Origin: Dysgonamonadaceae bacterium
Lineage (GTDB): Bacteria > Bacteroidota > Bacteroidia > Bacteroidales > Dysgonomonadaceae
DNA: 59,430 nucleotides
Direction of reading: 5' to 3'
Assembly: GCA_031272205.1 (NCBI GenBank)
Contig: JAISUH010000053.1
Coordinates: forward strand, 1-59,430
The notes beneath the pieces are model-generated. The model had not been told where the DNA came from, made no database searches, and saw nothing but the letters and a program-made list of their open reading frames with translations. Every line of letters starts with the position of its first letter. Position 1 is the stretch's first letter. Shown here one piece after another: positions 1 through 7,965 of the stretch. The position numbers were made by a program, and so were the translations under genes.

Positions 1-19
1 TATAGTTTATAGTTCTTCG

Positions 20-86
20 TTCTTCGGGGGGGCAGCTAAACATTCGAAATTTCGAAAATTGGAATGTTTTTTAAAAAAAGGTGATG
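20..86. repeat. Dispersed repeat, copy A, containing an imperfect palindrome
   Basis: A poly-G run, CAGCTAAAC, an imperfect AAAC...GTTT palindrome (38-69) and a GGTGATGC tail appear here and again at 32844-32915 with only a few changes. The copy here has lost part of the palindrome symmetry (single changes at the inner arm), while the second copy is perfect. Heptamer-like TTCTTCG units precede both copies. No coding potential is seen. Confidence 0.8.
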
Positions 87-101
87 CCAGTGTCGTCGAT
101 A

Positions 102-129
102 GTAGAGACGGGGCATGCCACGTCTTTAC
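102..129. repeat. GTAGAGACG-type hairpin repeat
   Basis: GTAGAGACG at 102-110 pairs with CGTCTTTAC at 121-129 (one G-T), enclosing GGCATGCC, itself a palindrome. This is the form of a hairpin repeat found scattered through many Bacteroidota genomes. A degenerate relative lies at 33491-33518. Confidence 0.65.
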
Positions 130-152
130 GATTAGCAATACCGTATCTATAT

Positions 153-353
153 GGCTGAAAGCCAAGTAGCAATAGCGCAGGGCAACGCCCTGTGTAAACG
201 GGCGTTCCCCTCACCCAAAAGGGCTGAAAGCCCGCAAGTAACGATTGATTTTGCCCTTTCAGGGCGCAGACGGCGGGAAGGGAACCCATTCGTAGGGCGG
301 CCTGCCTGTCGGCAGACTGGTGCCCTACGCTGTTGATTTTGCTCTTTCAGAGC
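153..353. repeat. Cluster of small hairpins sharing a CTGAAAG core
   Basis: Hairpins at 153-163 (GGCTGAAAGCC), 221-233 (GGGCTGAAAGCCC), 253-265 (GCCCTTTCAGGGC) and 341-353 (GCTCTTTCAGAGC) all present CTGAAAG on one strand or the other, with flanking stem bases that change in a compensated way. Between them are CAGGGCAACGCCCTG (178-192) and a nested stem GTAGGGC/GCCCTAC (291-328). Similar strings are common between genes in Bacteroidales. Function is unknown. Confidence 0.6.
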
Positions 354-417
354 AGTTGGGTAATCGAAAAATCCGTAGGATTTTCATATCAATAGAATGG
401 ATAGGCGCCCCATTATT

Positions 418-450
418 AAACCTGTTAGGTTTTTAAAACCTAACAGGTTT
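418..450. repeat. 33-bp palindrome, core CTGTTAGG
   Basis: Sixteen-base arms (418-433 and 435-450) are exact reverse complements around one central base. The ends are AAAC/GTTT and the centre is TTTT-N-AAAA. The palindrome at 477-509 has the same outer and central parts but a different 8-bp arm core. Confidence 0.85.
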
Positions 451-476
451 GATTCGGGCGCTTACAAATACATTTC

Positions 477-509
477 AAACTTTCCAAGTTTTGAAAACTT
501 GGAAAGTTT
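477..509. repeat. 33-bp palindrome, core TTTCCAAG
   Basis: Sixteen-base arms (477-492 and 494-509) are exact reverse complements around a single G. The architecture matches 418-450, with AAAC/GTTT ends and TTTT-N-AAAA centre, but the inner 8 bp differ in both arms together. It is also kin to the palindromes in the two copies of the dispersed repeat. Confidence 0.85.
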
Positions 510-526
510 ATCCCGAACCAAGCCCG

Positions 527-563
527 CCCCGTCATAGCGAAAGTTCAGACTGAAGCAATCCGG
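527..563. repeat. REP-like unit ending GAAGCAATCCGG
   Basis: CCCCGTCATAGCGA is followed after a variable middle by TGAAGCAATCCGG. A second copy, with GTCATTGCGA and a different middle, is at 33321-33364. This is the layout of the widespread CGTCATTGCGA...GAAGCAATCC intergenic repeat. It has no coding content. Confidence 0.55.
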
Positions 564-724
564 AAAACAGCCTTTATCTGTTATTGCGCAACCCTTAGTA
601 GCCCAAGGCTACACACTACTGCATCCCCTTATTTTCCTGATAAATAAAGGAATAAGGGCAAGAATGGATGGGGCAAATTCGTGGCTACGAAGAATTGAGA
701 AAGTAGAAGTTAGAATTTTCTGGT

Positions 725-1318
725 TTACGGCTTTACATGCCTTCCGATAAGCACCTCTTCGATATCTTGCAATTTCAAATTTTTCGTTTTCAGAAGAATC
801 AGAAAATGATACAACAAATCGGCGGCTTCGTTTTTGAAGAGGTCGGTATTATCGTCTTTGGCTTCAATGACCAATTCTACGGCCTCCTCTCCCACTTTCT
901 GCGCGACCTTATTCACTCCGCGGGAAAAAAGTCGGCTCGTATATGAACCGTCGGGGTTGTCCGAGATGCGTTGTTCGATCACGTTTTCCAATTCGTAAAG
1001 GAATCCTTTTTTGTCTTTCTCTCCGAAACAGGAAACCGAACCGGTATGGCAAGTAGGCCCCTGAGGAAAAGCTTTAATCAGGACGGTGTCATTATCGCAA
1101 TCGAGACTGATTTGATCGACGATAAGATAATTTCCCGACACTTCGCCTTTCGTCCACAAACGATTTTTGCTGCGGCTAAAAAACGTTACTTTGCCTTCGG
1201 CAAGGGTTTTGTCGAAAGCTTCTTTGTTCATGTATCCCAACATGAGCACTTGCAGAGTCAGCGTGTCCTGCACGATTGCGGGAACCAATCCTCCCGACTT
1301 TTCGAAATCGATATTCAT
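725..1318 (-). CDS. hisIE: Bifunctional phosphoribosyl-AMP cyclohydrolase / phosphoribosyl-ATP pyrophosphatase
   Basis: Catalyses steps 2 and 3 of histidine synthesis: pyrophosphate removal from PR-ATP (HisE part) and ring opening of PR-AMP (HisI part). The 197-residue length fits the fused enzyme. The HisI domain (about 1-105) shows the metal-binding DCDND at 73-77 and the zinc cysteines C74, C90 and C97. The HisE domain (about 107-197) shows the EExxE-type helix at 144-148 and a later acidic pair near 164-167. It is the last gene of the his operon; its ATG overlaps the hisF stop in an ATGA, so the two are translationally coupled. The call is secure. Confidence 0.97.
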   Translation of the reverse strand: MNIDFEKSGGLVPAIVQDTLTLQVLMLGYMNKEAFDKTLAEGKVTFFSRSKNRLWTKGEVSGNYLIVDQISLDCDNDTVLIKAFPQGPTCHTGSVSCFGEKDKKGFLYELENVIEQRISDNPDGSYTSRLFSRGVNKVAQKVGEEAVELVIEAKDDNTDLFKNEAADLLYHFLILLKTKNLKLQDIEEVLIGRHVKP

Positions 1319-2067
1319 CTAATGGATATATTTTGAGATTTTAAATATGCTTTTAACTGCGGAATGGGTATTTCTCCGAAATGGAAAATGCTGGCGGCCA
1401 AGGCTGCGCTCGCTTTTGTTTGAAGAAATACGTCGGCAAAATGTTCCGCTATTCCCGCTCCGCCCGAAGCGATAACCGGAATATTCACAGCATCGGCGAC
1501 AGCCCCTGTTATATCGAGGGCAAATCCGTTTTTCGTACCGTCGTTATTCATCGATGTGAGCAAAATTTCACCCGCGCCATGCTGTTCGCCTTCTTTTGCC
1601 CAAGCAACGGTACGAAGCATTGTCGGCGTCCTTCCTCCATGTACATACACCATCCACTCGTTGTTTTCGAACTTTGTGTCGATAGCCAGCACAACGCATT
1701 GATTCCCAAATTCGTTCGCAATTTCGGTGATCAAGCGGGGATTTTTCACGGCCGATGAATTGACGCTCACCTTATCGGCGCCTGCGCGAATAATGGCCTG
1801 TGCGTCTTCGAGCGTATCGATTCCACCGCCAACGGTGAAGGGGATATTTATCTCCTTTGCGATTCGTTTGACTAATTCGATCAGCGTTTTTCGTTTTTCC
1901 ACGGTAGCCGTAATATCGAGGAAAACCAATTCATCGGCGCCTTCAATCACATAACGCTTGGCCAATTCCACGGCATCACCTGCATCGCGGATATCCACGA
2001 AATTAACGCCTTTCACGGTACGCCCGTTTTTTATATCGAGGCAAGGGATAATTCTTTTTTTCAACAT
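1315..2067 (-). CDS. hisF: Imidazole glycerol phosphate synthase, cyclase subunit
   Basis: The (beta/alpha)8-barrel subunit uses ammonia from HisH to convert PRFAR to imidazole glycerol phosphate and AICAR. The N-terminus [12 protein letters not shown] is diagnostic. The two catalytic aspartates fall at D11 and D130, as in characterised enzymes, and the phosphate-binding GGGI and ASGGAG loops are present. At 250 residues it is full length. It sits 26 bp after hisA and overlaps hisIE by 4 bp. The glutaminase partner HisH is two genes upstream. Confidence 0.97.
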   Translation of the reverse strand: MLKKRIIPCLDIKNGRTVKGVNFVDIRDAGDAVELAKRYVIEGADELVFLDITATVEKRKTLIELVKRIAKEINIPFTVGGGIDTLEDAQAIIRAGADKVSVNSSAVKNPRLITEIANEFGNQCVVLAIDTKFENNEWMVYVHGGRTPTMLRTVAWAKEGEQHGAGEILLTSMNNDGTKNGFALDITGAVADAVNIPVIASGGAGIAEHFADVFLQTKASAALAASIFHFGEIPIPQLKAYLKSQNISIR

Positions 2068-2093
2068 AATCTTAAAAATGAACGAGTAAAATT

Positions 2094-2822
2094 TCAGGCT
2101 TGAGTTTCGATCTCAAACTGTTTCAATTCTTCCAATATGATCCGGCCTTCGTAAATGGCTTTTCCAATAATTGCCCCGTCGCAGCCGATTTGCCGCAAGG
2201 CCATCAAATCGGTCATCGAAGAAACGCCGCCGCTGGCAATCAGCCTTACTCCGGTTTTTTCAATGATTTCGCGATACAGTTCGTTTGAGGCGCCTTGCAA
2301 CATGCCGTCTCTCTGAATATCGGTGCATATCACATACGAAATGCCTTTCCGCGCATAATCGGCGATGAAATCCGCCACATCTGTTTCCGATTGCTGTATC
2401 CAACCCTGCGTCGCAATTTTCCGGTTATTGGCGTCGGCGCCGAGAATGATTTTTTCCGCGCCGTAGATCGAAAGCCATTGAAGGAAGAGGTCCGGTTGCT
2501 GAGCGGCAATACTGCCGCCCGTGATCTGCGCTGCACCATTTTCGAACGCTATGCGTACATCGTCGTCCGATTTAATGCCGCCGCCGAAATCCACATTCAA
2601 CGAAGTTTTCGACGCAATTTCATGCAGTACGCCGTAATTCACGATGTGTTTCGACCGTGCGCCGTCCAAATCCACCAAATGCAGATATTTCAACCCGCAA
2701 TCTTCAAATTCTTTTGCCACATCCAAGGGCGATTCGCGATAGATTTTTTTCGTATTGTAATCGCCTTTGGAAAGCCGGACGCATTTTCCGTCGATAATAT
2801 CGATAGCCGGAATAATTCTCAT
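2094..2822 (-). CDS. hisA: Phosphoribosylformimino-AICAR ribotide isomerase
   Basis: A TIM-barrel isomerase that performs the Amadori rearrangement of ProFAR to PRFAR, the substrate of HisF/HisH. It begins [17 protein letters not shown]; the catalytic acid and base are D8 and D130. Two phosphate-binding glycine-rich loops (FGGGI near 79-83 and ASGGVSS in the C-terminal half) are kept. Length 242 is normal. Only 3 bp separate it from the hisH stop. HisA and HisF are related half-barrel duplications; the LSKGDY and GARSKH segments favour HisA here. Confidence 0.97.
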   Translation of the reverse strand: MRIIPAIDIIDGKCVRLSKGDYNTKKIYRESPLDVAKEFEDCGLKYLHLVDLDGARSKHIVNYGVLHEIASKTSLNVDFGGGIKSDDDVRIAFENGAAQITGGSIAAQQPDLFLQWLSIYGAEKIILGADANNRKIATQGWIQQSETDVADFIADYARKGISYVICTDIQRDGMLQGASNELYREIIEKTGVRLIASGGVSSMTDLMALRQIGCDGAIIGKAIYEGRIILEELKQFEIETQA

Positions 2823-2825
2823 TGT

Positions 2826-3410
2826 TCAAATCTTTAATTCCAAAAAATTTTTCAAAATCCGTTCTCCCACAGCTGCCGACTTTTCGGGATGAAACTGCGT
2901 GGCGTAAAAATTATCTTTTTGCATTGCCGCGCCGAAGGGAAGAATATAGCCGCATTTCGCAATGGTTTGCGGAGATATTTCGGCATAGTAACTGTGCACA
3001 AAATAAACCGTATCGTCGTTTTCGAAGCCATCGAAAAGCGGCGTACGCACATCCGACAGGTTATTCCAGCCCGTATGCGGGACGATGTCTTTCGGCGGGA
3101 AGCGTTTCACATCGGTATCAAAAATACCGAGGCAATCGGTGTTCCCCTCCTCCGAATGGCGGCACATCAGCTGCAAACCCAGACAGATGCCTAAAACGGG
3201 TTGTGTGAGCGATTTGAACAGGGTATCCAAGCCGTGTTCGGTCAGGTATTTCATTGCCGTACCGGCCTCTCCGACACCCGGAAAAATAACTTTTTCCGCC
3301 GAACGGAGCTCGTCGGGATTGTCGGTAATCGCACATTCGTAACCCAGCCGTTCTACGGCGTTCTTCACCGAAGCGATATTGCCTGCATTGTATTTGATAA
3401 TCGCGATCAT
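2826..3410 (-). CDS. hisH: Imidazole glycerol phosphate synthase, glutamine amidotransferase subunit
   Basis: A class I glutaminase that releases ammonia from glutamine and passes it through HisF. The catalytic triad is visible: nucleophile C76 in LGICLGLQ, and H174 and E176 in FHPEKS near the C-terminus. The oxyanion-strand motif PGVGEAG is near 44-50. Length 194 is typical. Its ATG overlaps the hisB stop (ATGA), continuing the tightly packed operon. Confidence 0.97.
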   Translation of the reverse strand: MIAIIKYNAGNIASVKNAVERLGYECAITDNPDELRSAEKVIFPGVGEAGTAMKYLTEHGLDTLFKSLTQPVLGICLGLQLMCRHSEEGNTDCLGIFDTDVKRFPPKDIVPHTGWNNLSDVRTPLFDGFENDDTVYFVHSYYAEISPQTIAKCGYILPFGAAMQKDNFYATQFHPEKSAAVGERILKNFLELKI

Positions 3411-4495
3411 AGACTTCCTTTCGTGCTTGGGATTCCTTGCGTTTCACCGCGTTTCACCGCCATTTTGACAGCTTTCGCAAAGGCTTTGAAAACGGCTTCG
3501 ATCTTGTGGTGTTCGTTTTCGCCTTCGGCCTTCACATTGAGGTTACATTTGGCGTTGTCGCTGAACGATTTGAAGAAATGGAAGAACATTTCCGTCGGGA
3601 CGTCGCCGATTTTTTCGCGCTTGAACTCAAGATCCCACACGATCCACGGGCGACCGCCGAAATCAATGGCGACCTGCGCCAAACAATCGTCCATTGGCAA
3701 CAGAAAACCATAACGGGCGATGCTTTTTTTCTTTCCCAGCGCCTGCAAAAAACATTCGCCCAAGGCAATACCCGTATCTTCTATCGTGTGGTGTTCGTCG
3801 ATGTGCAAATCGCCGTTGACGTTCACCGTCAGGTCTATGCCTCCGTGACGGGCGATTTGGTCGAGCGTATGGTCGAAAAAGCCCAGTCCGGTGGAGATAT
3901 CGCTTTTGCCCGTTCCGTCTAAATTCACCGATACCGAAATATCGGTTTCCGCTGTTTTGCGCACGATCGTGGCCTTGCGCGGTTCGGCTTTCAGAAAGCG
4001 GTAAATCTCGTTCCAATCGGTAGTACAAAGCCTTGTTTTCGGATTTGATTTCTGACTCAGAAGAATGGCGCCGCAACCCAGATTTTCGGCCAATTGCACA
4101 TCGGTATCGCGATCGCCGATAACAAAAGAATTGGGCAAATCATAATCACCTTTCATATAATGCGTTAGCATTGCTGTTCCGGGCTTACGCGTGGGCAAAT
4201 TATCTTTTGGGAATGAACGGTCGATCAGGATTTCGTCGAAACGGACGCCCTCGTTCTCAAAGGCTTTCAGCATCTTATTGTGCGCCGGCCAAAACGTTTC
4301 TTCGGGAAACGAAGCGGTACCCAGACCGTCCTGATTGCTAACCATCACCAATTCGTATTCCAATTCGCTGGCGATGCGGGAGAGGTTTTGAAACACCTTC
4401 GGGTAGAACTCCAATTTTTCGAGGCTGTCTATCTGCTCGTCTTCGGGTTCTACAATAAGCGTTCCGTCGCGGTCGATGAATAAGACTTTTTTCAT
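3407..4495 (-). CDS. hisB: Bifunctional histidinol-phosphatase / imidazoleglycerol-phosphate dehydratase
   Basis: Carries steps 6 and 8 in one chain. Residues about 1-165 are a HAD phosphatase with the nucleophile motif DRDGT (D8, D10), and GDRDTDV as the later metal-binding motif. Residues about 170-362 are IGP dehydratase with the duplicated HHTIEDTG and EHHKIEA metal-binding segments. I chose the ATG at 4495 ([11 protein letters not shown]) because it forms an ATGA overlap with the hisC stop; an in-frame ATG at 4561 lies inside hisC and would add 22 unrelated residues. The phosphatase half lacks the Cys/His zinc loop known in the enterobacterial enzyme. Confidence 0.95.
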   Translation of the reverse strand: MKKVLFIDRDGTLIVEPEDEQIDSLEKLEFYPKVFQNLSRIASELEYELVMVSNQDGLGTASFPEETFWPAHNKMLKAFENEGVRFDEILIDRSFPKDNLPTRKPGTAMLTHYMKGDYDLPNSFVIGDRDTDVQLAENLGCGAILLSQKSNPKTRLCTTDWNEIYRFLKAEPRKATIVRKTAETDISVSVNLDGTGKSDISTGLGFFDHTLDQIARHGGIDLTVNVNGDLHIDEHHTIEDTGIALGECFLQALGKKKSIARYGFLLPMDDCLAQVAIDFGGRPWIVWDLEFKREKIGDVPTEMFFHFFKSFSDNAKCNLNVKAEGENEHHKIEAVFKAFAKAVKMAVKRGETQGIPSTKGSL

Positions 4496-5505
4496 ATTTT
4501 TTTCATTTCGGTGAGCAATATTCTGTTTTCTTCGGGCGAGCCTACGGTAATCCGTATGCAATTTTTAATCTGCGAATTACGGTTTCGCGTGATCACTTTG
4601 TGATGAACCAATTTTTGGTAAACCTCATCGGCGTCGGAAACTTCCGCCAGCAAAAAATTCGCATCCGACGGATAGACTTTTTTCACACAGGCAATCTCTT
4701 TCAATTCTTTTTCCAAAAGCGCTTTTTGCTCCAATATCAATCGCCGGCGCCATTCGAAATCGGCGATATTTTCAACAGCGCTTAAGGCTTTCTGTTGGTT
4801 CGGTGTACTGATGTTGTAGGGCGGCTTGGTTTTACTCAGCAAATCGATAATTGTTTTTTGCGCAAAAGCCATTCCAACGCGGGCTCCGGCCAAGGCCCAC
4901 GCCTTACTGAATGTCTGCATGACAATGAGATTCGGATATTTTTCGATTTGAGGGAGCAGCGAGATTTCGGGGCAGAAATCGATATAAGCTTCATCCACCA
5001 CGACAATCCCGTCGAAATGTTCCAGGAGCTCATTGATACGCTCCAAGCGGTTTCCCGTAGGGTTGTTCGGCGAACAAACGAAAATACATTTCGCCCAATA
5101 TTTCAAGATTTCATCAATATCCAATTGAAAATCATCCCGCAAACCGACCGTAATAATTTCCACATCATTAATATTAGCCGATACTTCATACATACCGTAA
5201 GTTGGCGGGCAAACGATAACCTTGTCCCTACCCGGTTCGGCAAAAACGCGGTAAATCAAATCGATAACCTCATCGCTACCGTTTCCGAGGAAAATATTTT
5301 CCGCCGGAATGTTTTTGATACGGGAAACGGCCGCTTTCAGCGCTTTCTGATGCGGATCGGGATAGCGGTTGAACGTACCGAAAGGATTTTCGTTTGCATC
5401 AAGGAAAACGCCTTCGTTTCCCGAAAATTCGTCGCGTGCGCTGGAATAGGGCTTTAAAGCCAAAATATTCTTGCGTGCCCATTTTGTAATGTCGAAGTCC
5501 TTCAT
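4492..5505 (-). CDS. hisC: Histidinol-phosphate aminotransferase
   Basis: A PLP enzyme of fold type I that converts imidazole acetol phosphate to histidinol phosphate. The substrate and cofactor motifs are present: [10 protein letters not shown] near the N-terminal third, SPNNPTGN, the VVDEAYIDF aspartate-tyrosine pair, and the PLP lysine in [11 protein letters not shown], followed by the GARVG arginine motif. Length 337 is normal. Both ends overlap neighbours by 4 bp (hisD upstream, hisB downstream). Position in the operon separates it from the related aminotransferase at 10422. Confidence 0.96.
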   Translation of the reverse strand: MKDFDITKWARKNILALKPYSSARDEFSGNEGVFLDANENPFGTFNRYPDPHQKALKAAVSRIKNIPAENIFLGNGSDEVIDLIYRVFAEPGRDKVIVCPPTYGMYEVSANINDVEIITVGLRDDFQLDIDEILKYWAKCIFVCSPNNPTGNRLERINELLEHFDGIVVVDEAYIDFCPEISLLPQIEKYPNLIVMQTFSKAWALAGARVGMAFAQKTIIDLLSKTKPPYNISTPNQQKALSAVENIADFEWRRRLILEQKALLEKELKEIACVKKVYPSDANFLLAEVSDADEVYQKLVHHKVITRNRNSQIKNCIRITVGSPEENRILLTEMKKI

Positions 5506-6797
5506 TTTTCCGATTCATTTATTTGTTTCAAGCGTAACGAGACCGCGTTTTTATGGGCATCCAATCGCTCCGCTTCCGCCATGATTTCGATGGCCGTCCC
5601 TATAGTATTCATCCCCTCGGCAGAAAGCCGCTGAAACGTGATTTTTTTGACGAAGCTGTCTAACGATACGCCGCTGTATGCTTTTGCAAAACCGTTAGTG
5701 GGCAGCGTGTGATTCGTGCCGCTGGCATAATCGCCGGCGCTCTCGCAACTCCAGTTGCCAAGGAAAACCGAACCTGCATTCGTAATCTTCCCGATAAGAT
5801 CTTCGGCGTTTTCAAGCGCCAAGATCAGGTGTTCGGGTGCGTAAAGGTTGCTGAATTCGATGCAGGAATCCAAGTCATTGAGCAGAATCGCAACGCTGTT
5901 TGCCAATGCTTTTTCGGCAATTTCCCTGCGGGGAAGCCGTTGAAGTTGCGCTTCAAGCTCGGCGCTGATCGCTTCTATGCGGCCTCTGTCGTCCGACAAC
6001 AAAATCACCTGACTGTCGGGTCCGTGCTCGGCTTGCGACAACAAATCGGCGGCCACGAAAGACGGGACGCAACTCCGGTCGGCAACAATCAGCACCTCGC
6101 TCGGTCCGGCCGGCATATCGATGGCCGTGCCCTGCAATTGCGCCGCCTGTTTCGCCGCCATGACATACTGATTGCCCGGCCCGAAAATTTTATCCACCTT
6201 AGGCACCGACTCCGTCCCGAAAACCATCGCTCCGATCGCCTGAATACCTCCGACCGCAAAAATCCGCGTAACGCCCACAAGCGTTGCTGCAAACAGAATT
6301 GCGGGATGGATGTTGCCTTCGGCATCGGGAGGCGTACAGAGGACAATGTCCTTGCAGCCTGCAATTTTAGCCGGAACGGCTAACATCAACACCGTGGAAA
6401 AAAGCGGCGCCGAACCGCCGGGAATGTATATGCCCACTTTTTCTATCGCGCGACTTTCGCGCCAGCAGAGCACCCCTTTTGCCGTTTCGATTTTTTGCGG
6501 GACTTCTTTTTGTGAAAGGTGAAACGTTTCGATACTATTTCTTGCCGTTTCAATAGCCCGTTTCAATTCTGCAGGAACAGTTTCCGCTATTTTTCGGGCA
6601 GTTTCCACCGGAATTTCAAGCTGTTTCAGGTCTGCACGATCAAACTGTCGGGTATATTTCTTCAACGCATCATCGCCCGAAGCCCGAATATCGGCAAACA
6701 CGCTGTCCACCACCTCAAAAAGATTCTCTTTTTTGAGGGAAGGCCGTTGAACCAACTGAGGCCACAAGCAAGGCGAAGGGTAATCTATTACTCTCAT
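5502..6797 (-). CDS. hisD: Histidinol dehydrogenase
   Basis: Zinc-dependent NAD enzyme that oxidises histidinol to histidine in two steps. At 431 residues it is full length. Motifs seen: PGGSAPLFSTVLM (substrate channel), FGPGNQYV, the PAGPSEVLIVAD segment, the zinc-site stretch LLSQAEHGPDSQ, and the late NHTLPT. It lies 10 bp after hisG and overlaps hisC by 4 bp. Confidence 0.97.
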   Translation of the reverse strand: MRVIDYPSPCLWPQLVQRPSLKKENLFEVVDSVFADIRASGDDALKKYTRQFDRADLKQLEIPVETARKIAETVPAELKRAIETARNSIETFHLSQKEVPQKIETAKGVLCWRESRAIEKVGIYIPGGSAPLFSTVLMLAVPAKIAGCKDIVLCTPPDAEGNIHPAILFAATLVGVTRIFAVGGIQAIGAMVFGTESVPKVDKIFGPGNQYVMAAKQAAQLQGTAIDMPAGPSEVLIVADRSCVPSFVAADLLSQAEHGPDSQVILLSDDRGRIEAISAELEAQLQRLPRREIAEKALANSVAILLNDLDSCIEFSNLYAPEHLILALENAEDLIGKITNAGSVFLGNWSCESAGDYASGTNHTLPTNGFAKAYSGVSLDSFVKKITFQRLSAEGMNTIGTAIEIMAEAERLDAHKNAVSLRLKQINESEK

Positions 6798-6807
6798 TAC
6801 CTGAAAA

Positions 6808-7665
6808 TTACAAAATCATTTTTTCGATAGGCATAACCAAAATCCCTTGGGCCTTTGTCTCTTTCAAAGCATCAATCACATCCCAAAATTCGTCTTCCTT
6901 CACCACCGAATGAACGCTGCTCCAGCCGTCGGAAGCTAAGGGCAGGATGCTTGGCGATTTCATGCCCGGCAGAATGGAGCATATTTTCGGAATGGATTCG
7001 TTAGGTGCATTCAACACAATGTATTTACTCCCAATCCCGCGCTGATAGGCTTTGATGCGGAAAAGCAACTTGTCCAACAACTTTTTCTGTTCCGTGCCGA
7101 GCGATCGGTTGGCGATCAATACCGCCTCGCTCTTCATCAATGTTTCAACTTCTTTCAATCCGTTCATAATAAGCGTACTACCCGTGCTGACAATATCAAA
7201 AATCCCGTCGGCCAGACCAATTCCGGTAGCGATTTCCACACTGCCGTTAATCGTTTCCACTTTCACGTCGATGCCTTTTTCGCTAAAATATTTTTTAAGG
7301 ATAAGGGGATAGCTGGTCGCAATTTTCTTACCGCTAAAAAAATTCAAACCGATATATTCGTCTTCTTTGGGGATGGCCAACGACAGACGGCAGTTGCCAA
7401 AACCCAGTTTTTGCACTACTTCCACGTCTTTCGCTTTTTCCCACACCTCGTTTTCGCCCAGAAAACCAATATCGGCAACGCCCTGTTCCACATATTGCGG
7501 AATATCGTCGTCGCGAAGAAACAGGATTTCCATGGGGAAATTCCGCGCTTCGGCTTTCAGTTTCCGGTCGGTATTCGAAATTTTGATACCGCACTCTTTC
7601 AGTAATTCGAGCGATTTTTCGCTCAATCTGCCGCTTTTCTGAATGGCAATTTTTAATTTACTCAT
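6808..7665 (-). CDS. hisG: ATP phosphoribosyltransferase, long form
   Basis: First and committed enzyme of histidine synthesis, joining ATP and PRPP. I took the ATG at 7665 (MSKLKIAIQKSGRL), giving 285 residues; the frame stays open to 7776, but that extension runs through the attenuator hairpin and is not a plausible coding start. The length shows the long HisG type, which has a C-terminal regulatory domain (here about 215-285) that in known enzymes binds histidine for feedback inhibition and needs no HisZ. The PRPP-binding region VSTGSTLIMNGL is clear. It is the first structural gene behind the his leader. Confidence 0.96.
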   Translation of the reverse strand: MSKLKIAIQKSGRLSEKSLELLKECGIKISNTDRKLKAEARNFPMEILFLRDDDIPQYVEQGVADIGFLGENEVWEKAKDVEVVQKLGFGNCRLSLAIPKEDEYIGLNFFSGKKIATSYPLILKKYFSEKGIDVKVETINGSVEIATGIGLADGIFDIVSTGSTLIMNGLKEVETLMKSEAVLIANRSLGTEQKKLLDKLLFRIKAYQRGIGSKYIVLNAPNESIPKICSILPGMKSPSILPLASDGWSSVHSVVKEDEFWDVIDALKETKAQGILVMPIEKMIL

Positions 7666-7710
7666 TATCCGATGTATTATTTGTGTCTGAATGAATCGGG
7701 TTGGCCTGAC

Positions 7711-7752
7711 ATGAAAAGAAAAACCCGCCTTACTCCATTCAGACGGGTTTTT
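7711..7752 (-). terminator. his operon attenuator hairpin
   Basis: On the minus strand AAAAACCCG (7752-7744) pairs with CGGGTTTTT (7727-7719), extended by two more pairs past one mismatch, around a 10-nt loop, and is followed by a U-rich tract. It lies between the His-rich leader peptide and hisG, the place and form of a transcription attenuator. The alternative antiterminator pairing could not be worked out by eye. Confidence 0.8.
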
Positions 7753-7785
7753 AATATCGTGTTTACCGGTTCGCACACATCGCTA

Positions 7786-7842
7786 TCACCTCGCCTGATT
7801 GCAAGTATGAAAATGATGATGATGTAAGCCGTTTCGTTCCAT
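7786..7842 (-). CDS. hisL: his operon leader peptide (18 aa, HHHHFH)
   Basis: A short frame starting ATG at 7842 reads MERNGLHHHHFHTCNQAR and stops at 7786. Five of its six residues from position 7 are histidine. It starts about 14 nt after the predicted transcription start and ends 34 nt before the terminator hairpin. This is the classic design in which ribosome stalling at His codons under histidine shortage lets transcription through. The call is from sequence and context; too short for homology. Confidence 0.85.
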   Translation of the reverse strand: MERNGLHHHHFHTCNQAR

Positions 7843-7862
7843 TTTTGTTTTATTTACGAATG

Positions 7863-7870
7863 CAAAGATA
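7863..7870 (-). promoter_or_regulatory. his operon promoter, -7 element TATCTTTG
   Basis: TATCTTTG on the minus strand matches the Bacteroides -7 consensus TAnnTTTG exactly. The predicted start site is about 14 nt before the leader-peptide ATG. A clean TTTG -33 element is not seen at the expected distance. Confidence 0.6.
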
Positions 7871-7934
7871 CGTATTTCTTTTTAATTTGCATGTATTTGA
7901 ATGAAATTTTTACGTTCTCTCCCCCCCCAAACGC

Positions 7935-7965
7935 AAAAAAGCCGGGCGCAATGTCCGGCTTTTTT
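7935..7965 (-). terminator. Strong intrinsic terminator
   Basis: AAAAAAGCCGG pairs with CCGGCTTTTTT around a short loop, making an 11-bp stem with a T-tract on either strand. It ends the gene-free 1.1 kb transcript candidate from the right and shields the his promoter that follows 65 bp on. Its symmetry lets it work in both directions. Confidence 0.85.

Larger units (their letters stand above)
1..724. other. Gene-free, repeat-dense intergenic region
   Basis: No reading frame here looks like a protein. The stretch holds heptamer-like repeats near 3-27, an imperfect palindrome, a GTAGAGACG-type hairpin, a run of small hairpins sharing a CTGAAAG core, two near-identical-architecture 33-bp palindromes and a REP-like unit, listed separately. 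From 564 to 724 I see no further structure. It lies downstream of hisIE, and I could not recognise a clear intrinsic terminator for the his operon in it. Confidence 0.7.

Noticed and set aside
1-724. CRISPR array
   Set aside because: Repeats here are palindromes of differing core and irregular spacing; there are no uniform repeats and spacers and no cas genes.
5709-6383. Plus-strand frame of 224 codons opposite hisD
   Set aside because: It is an antisense shadow of hisD with composition dictated by the hisD codons.
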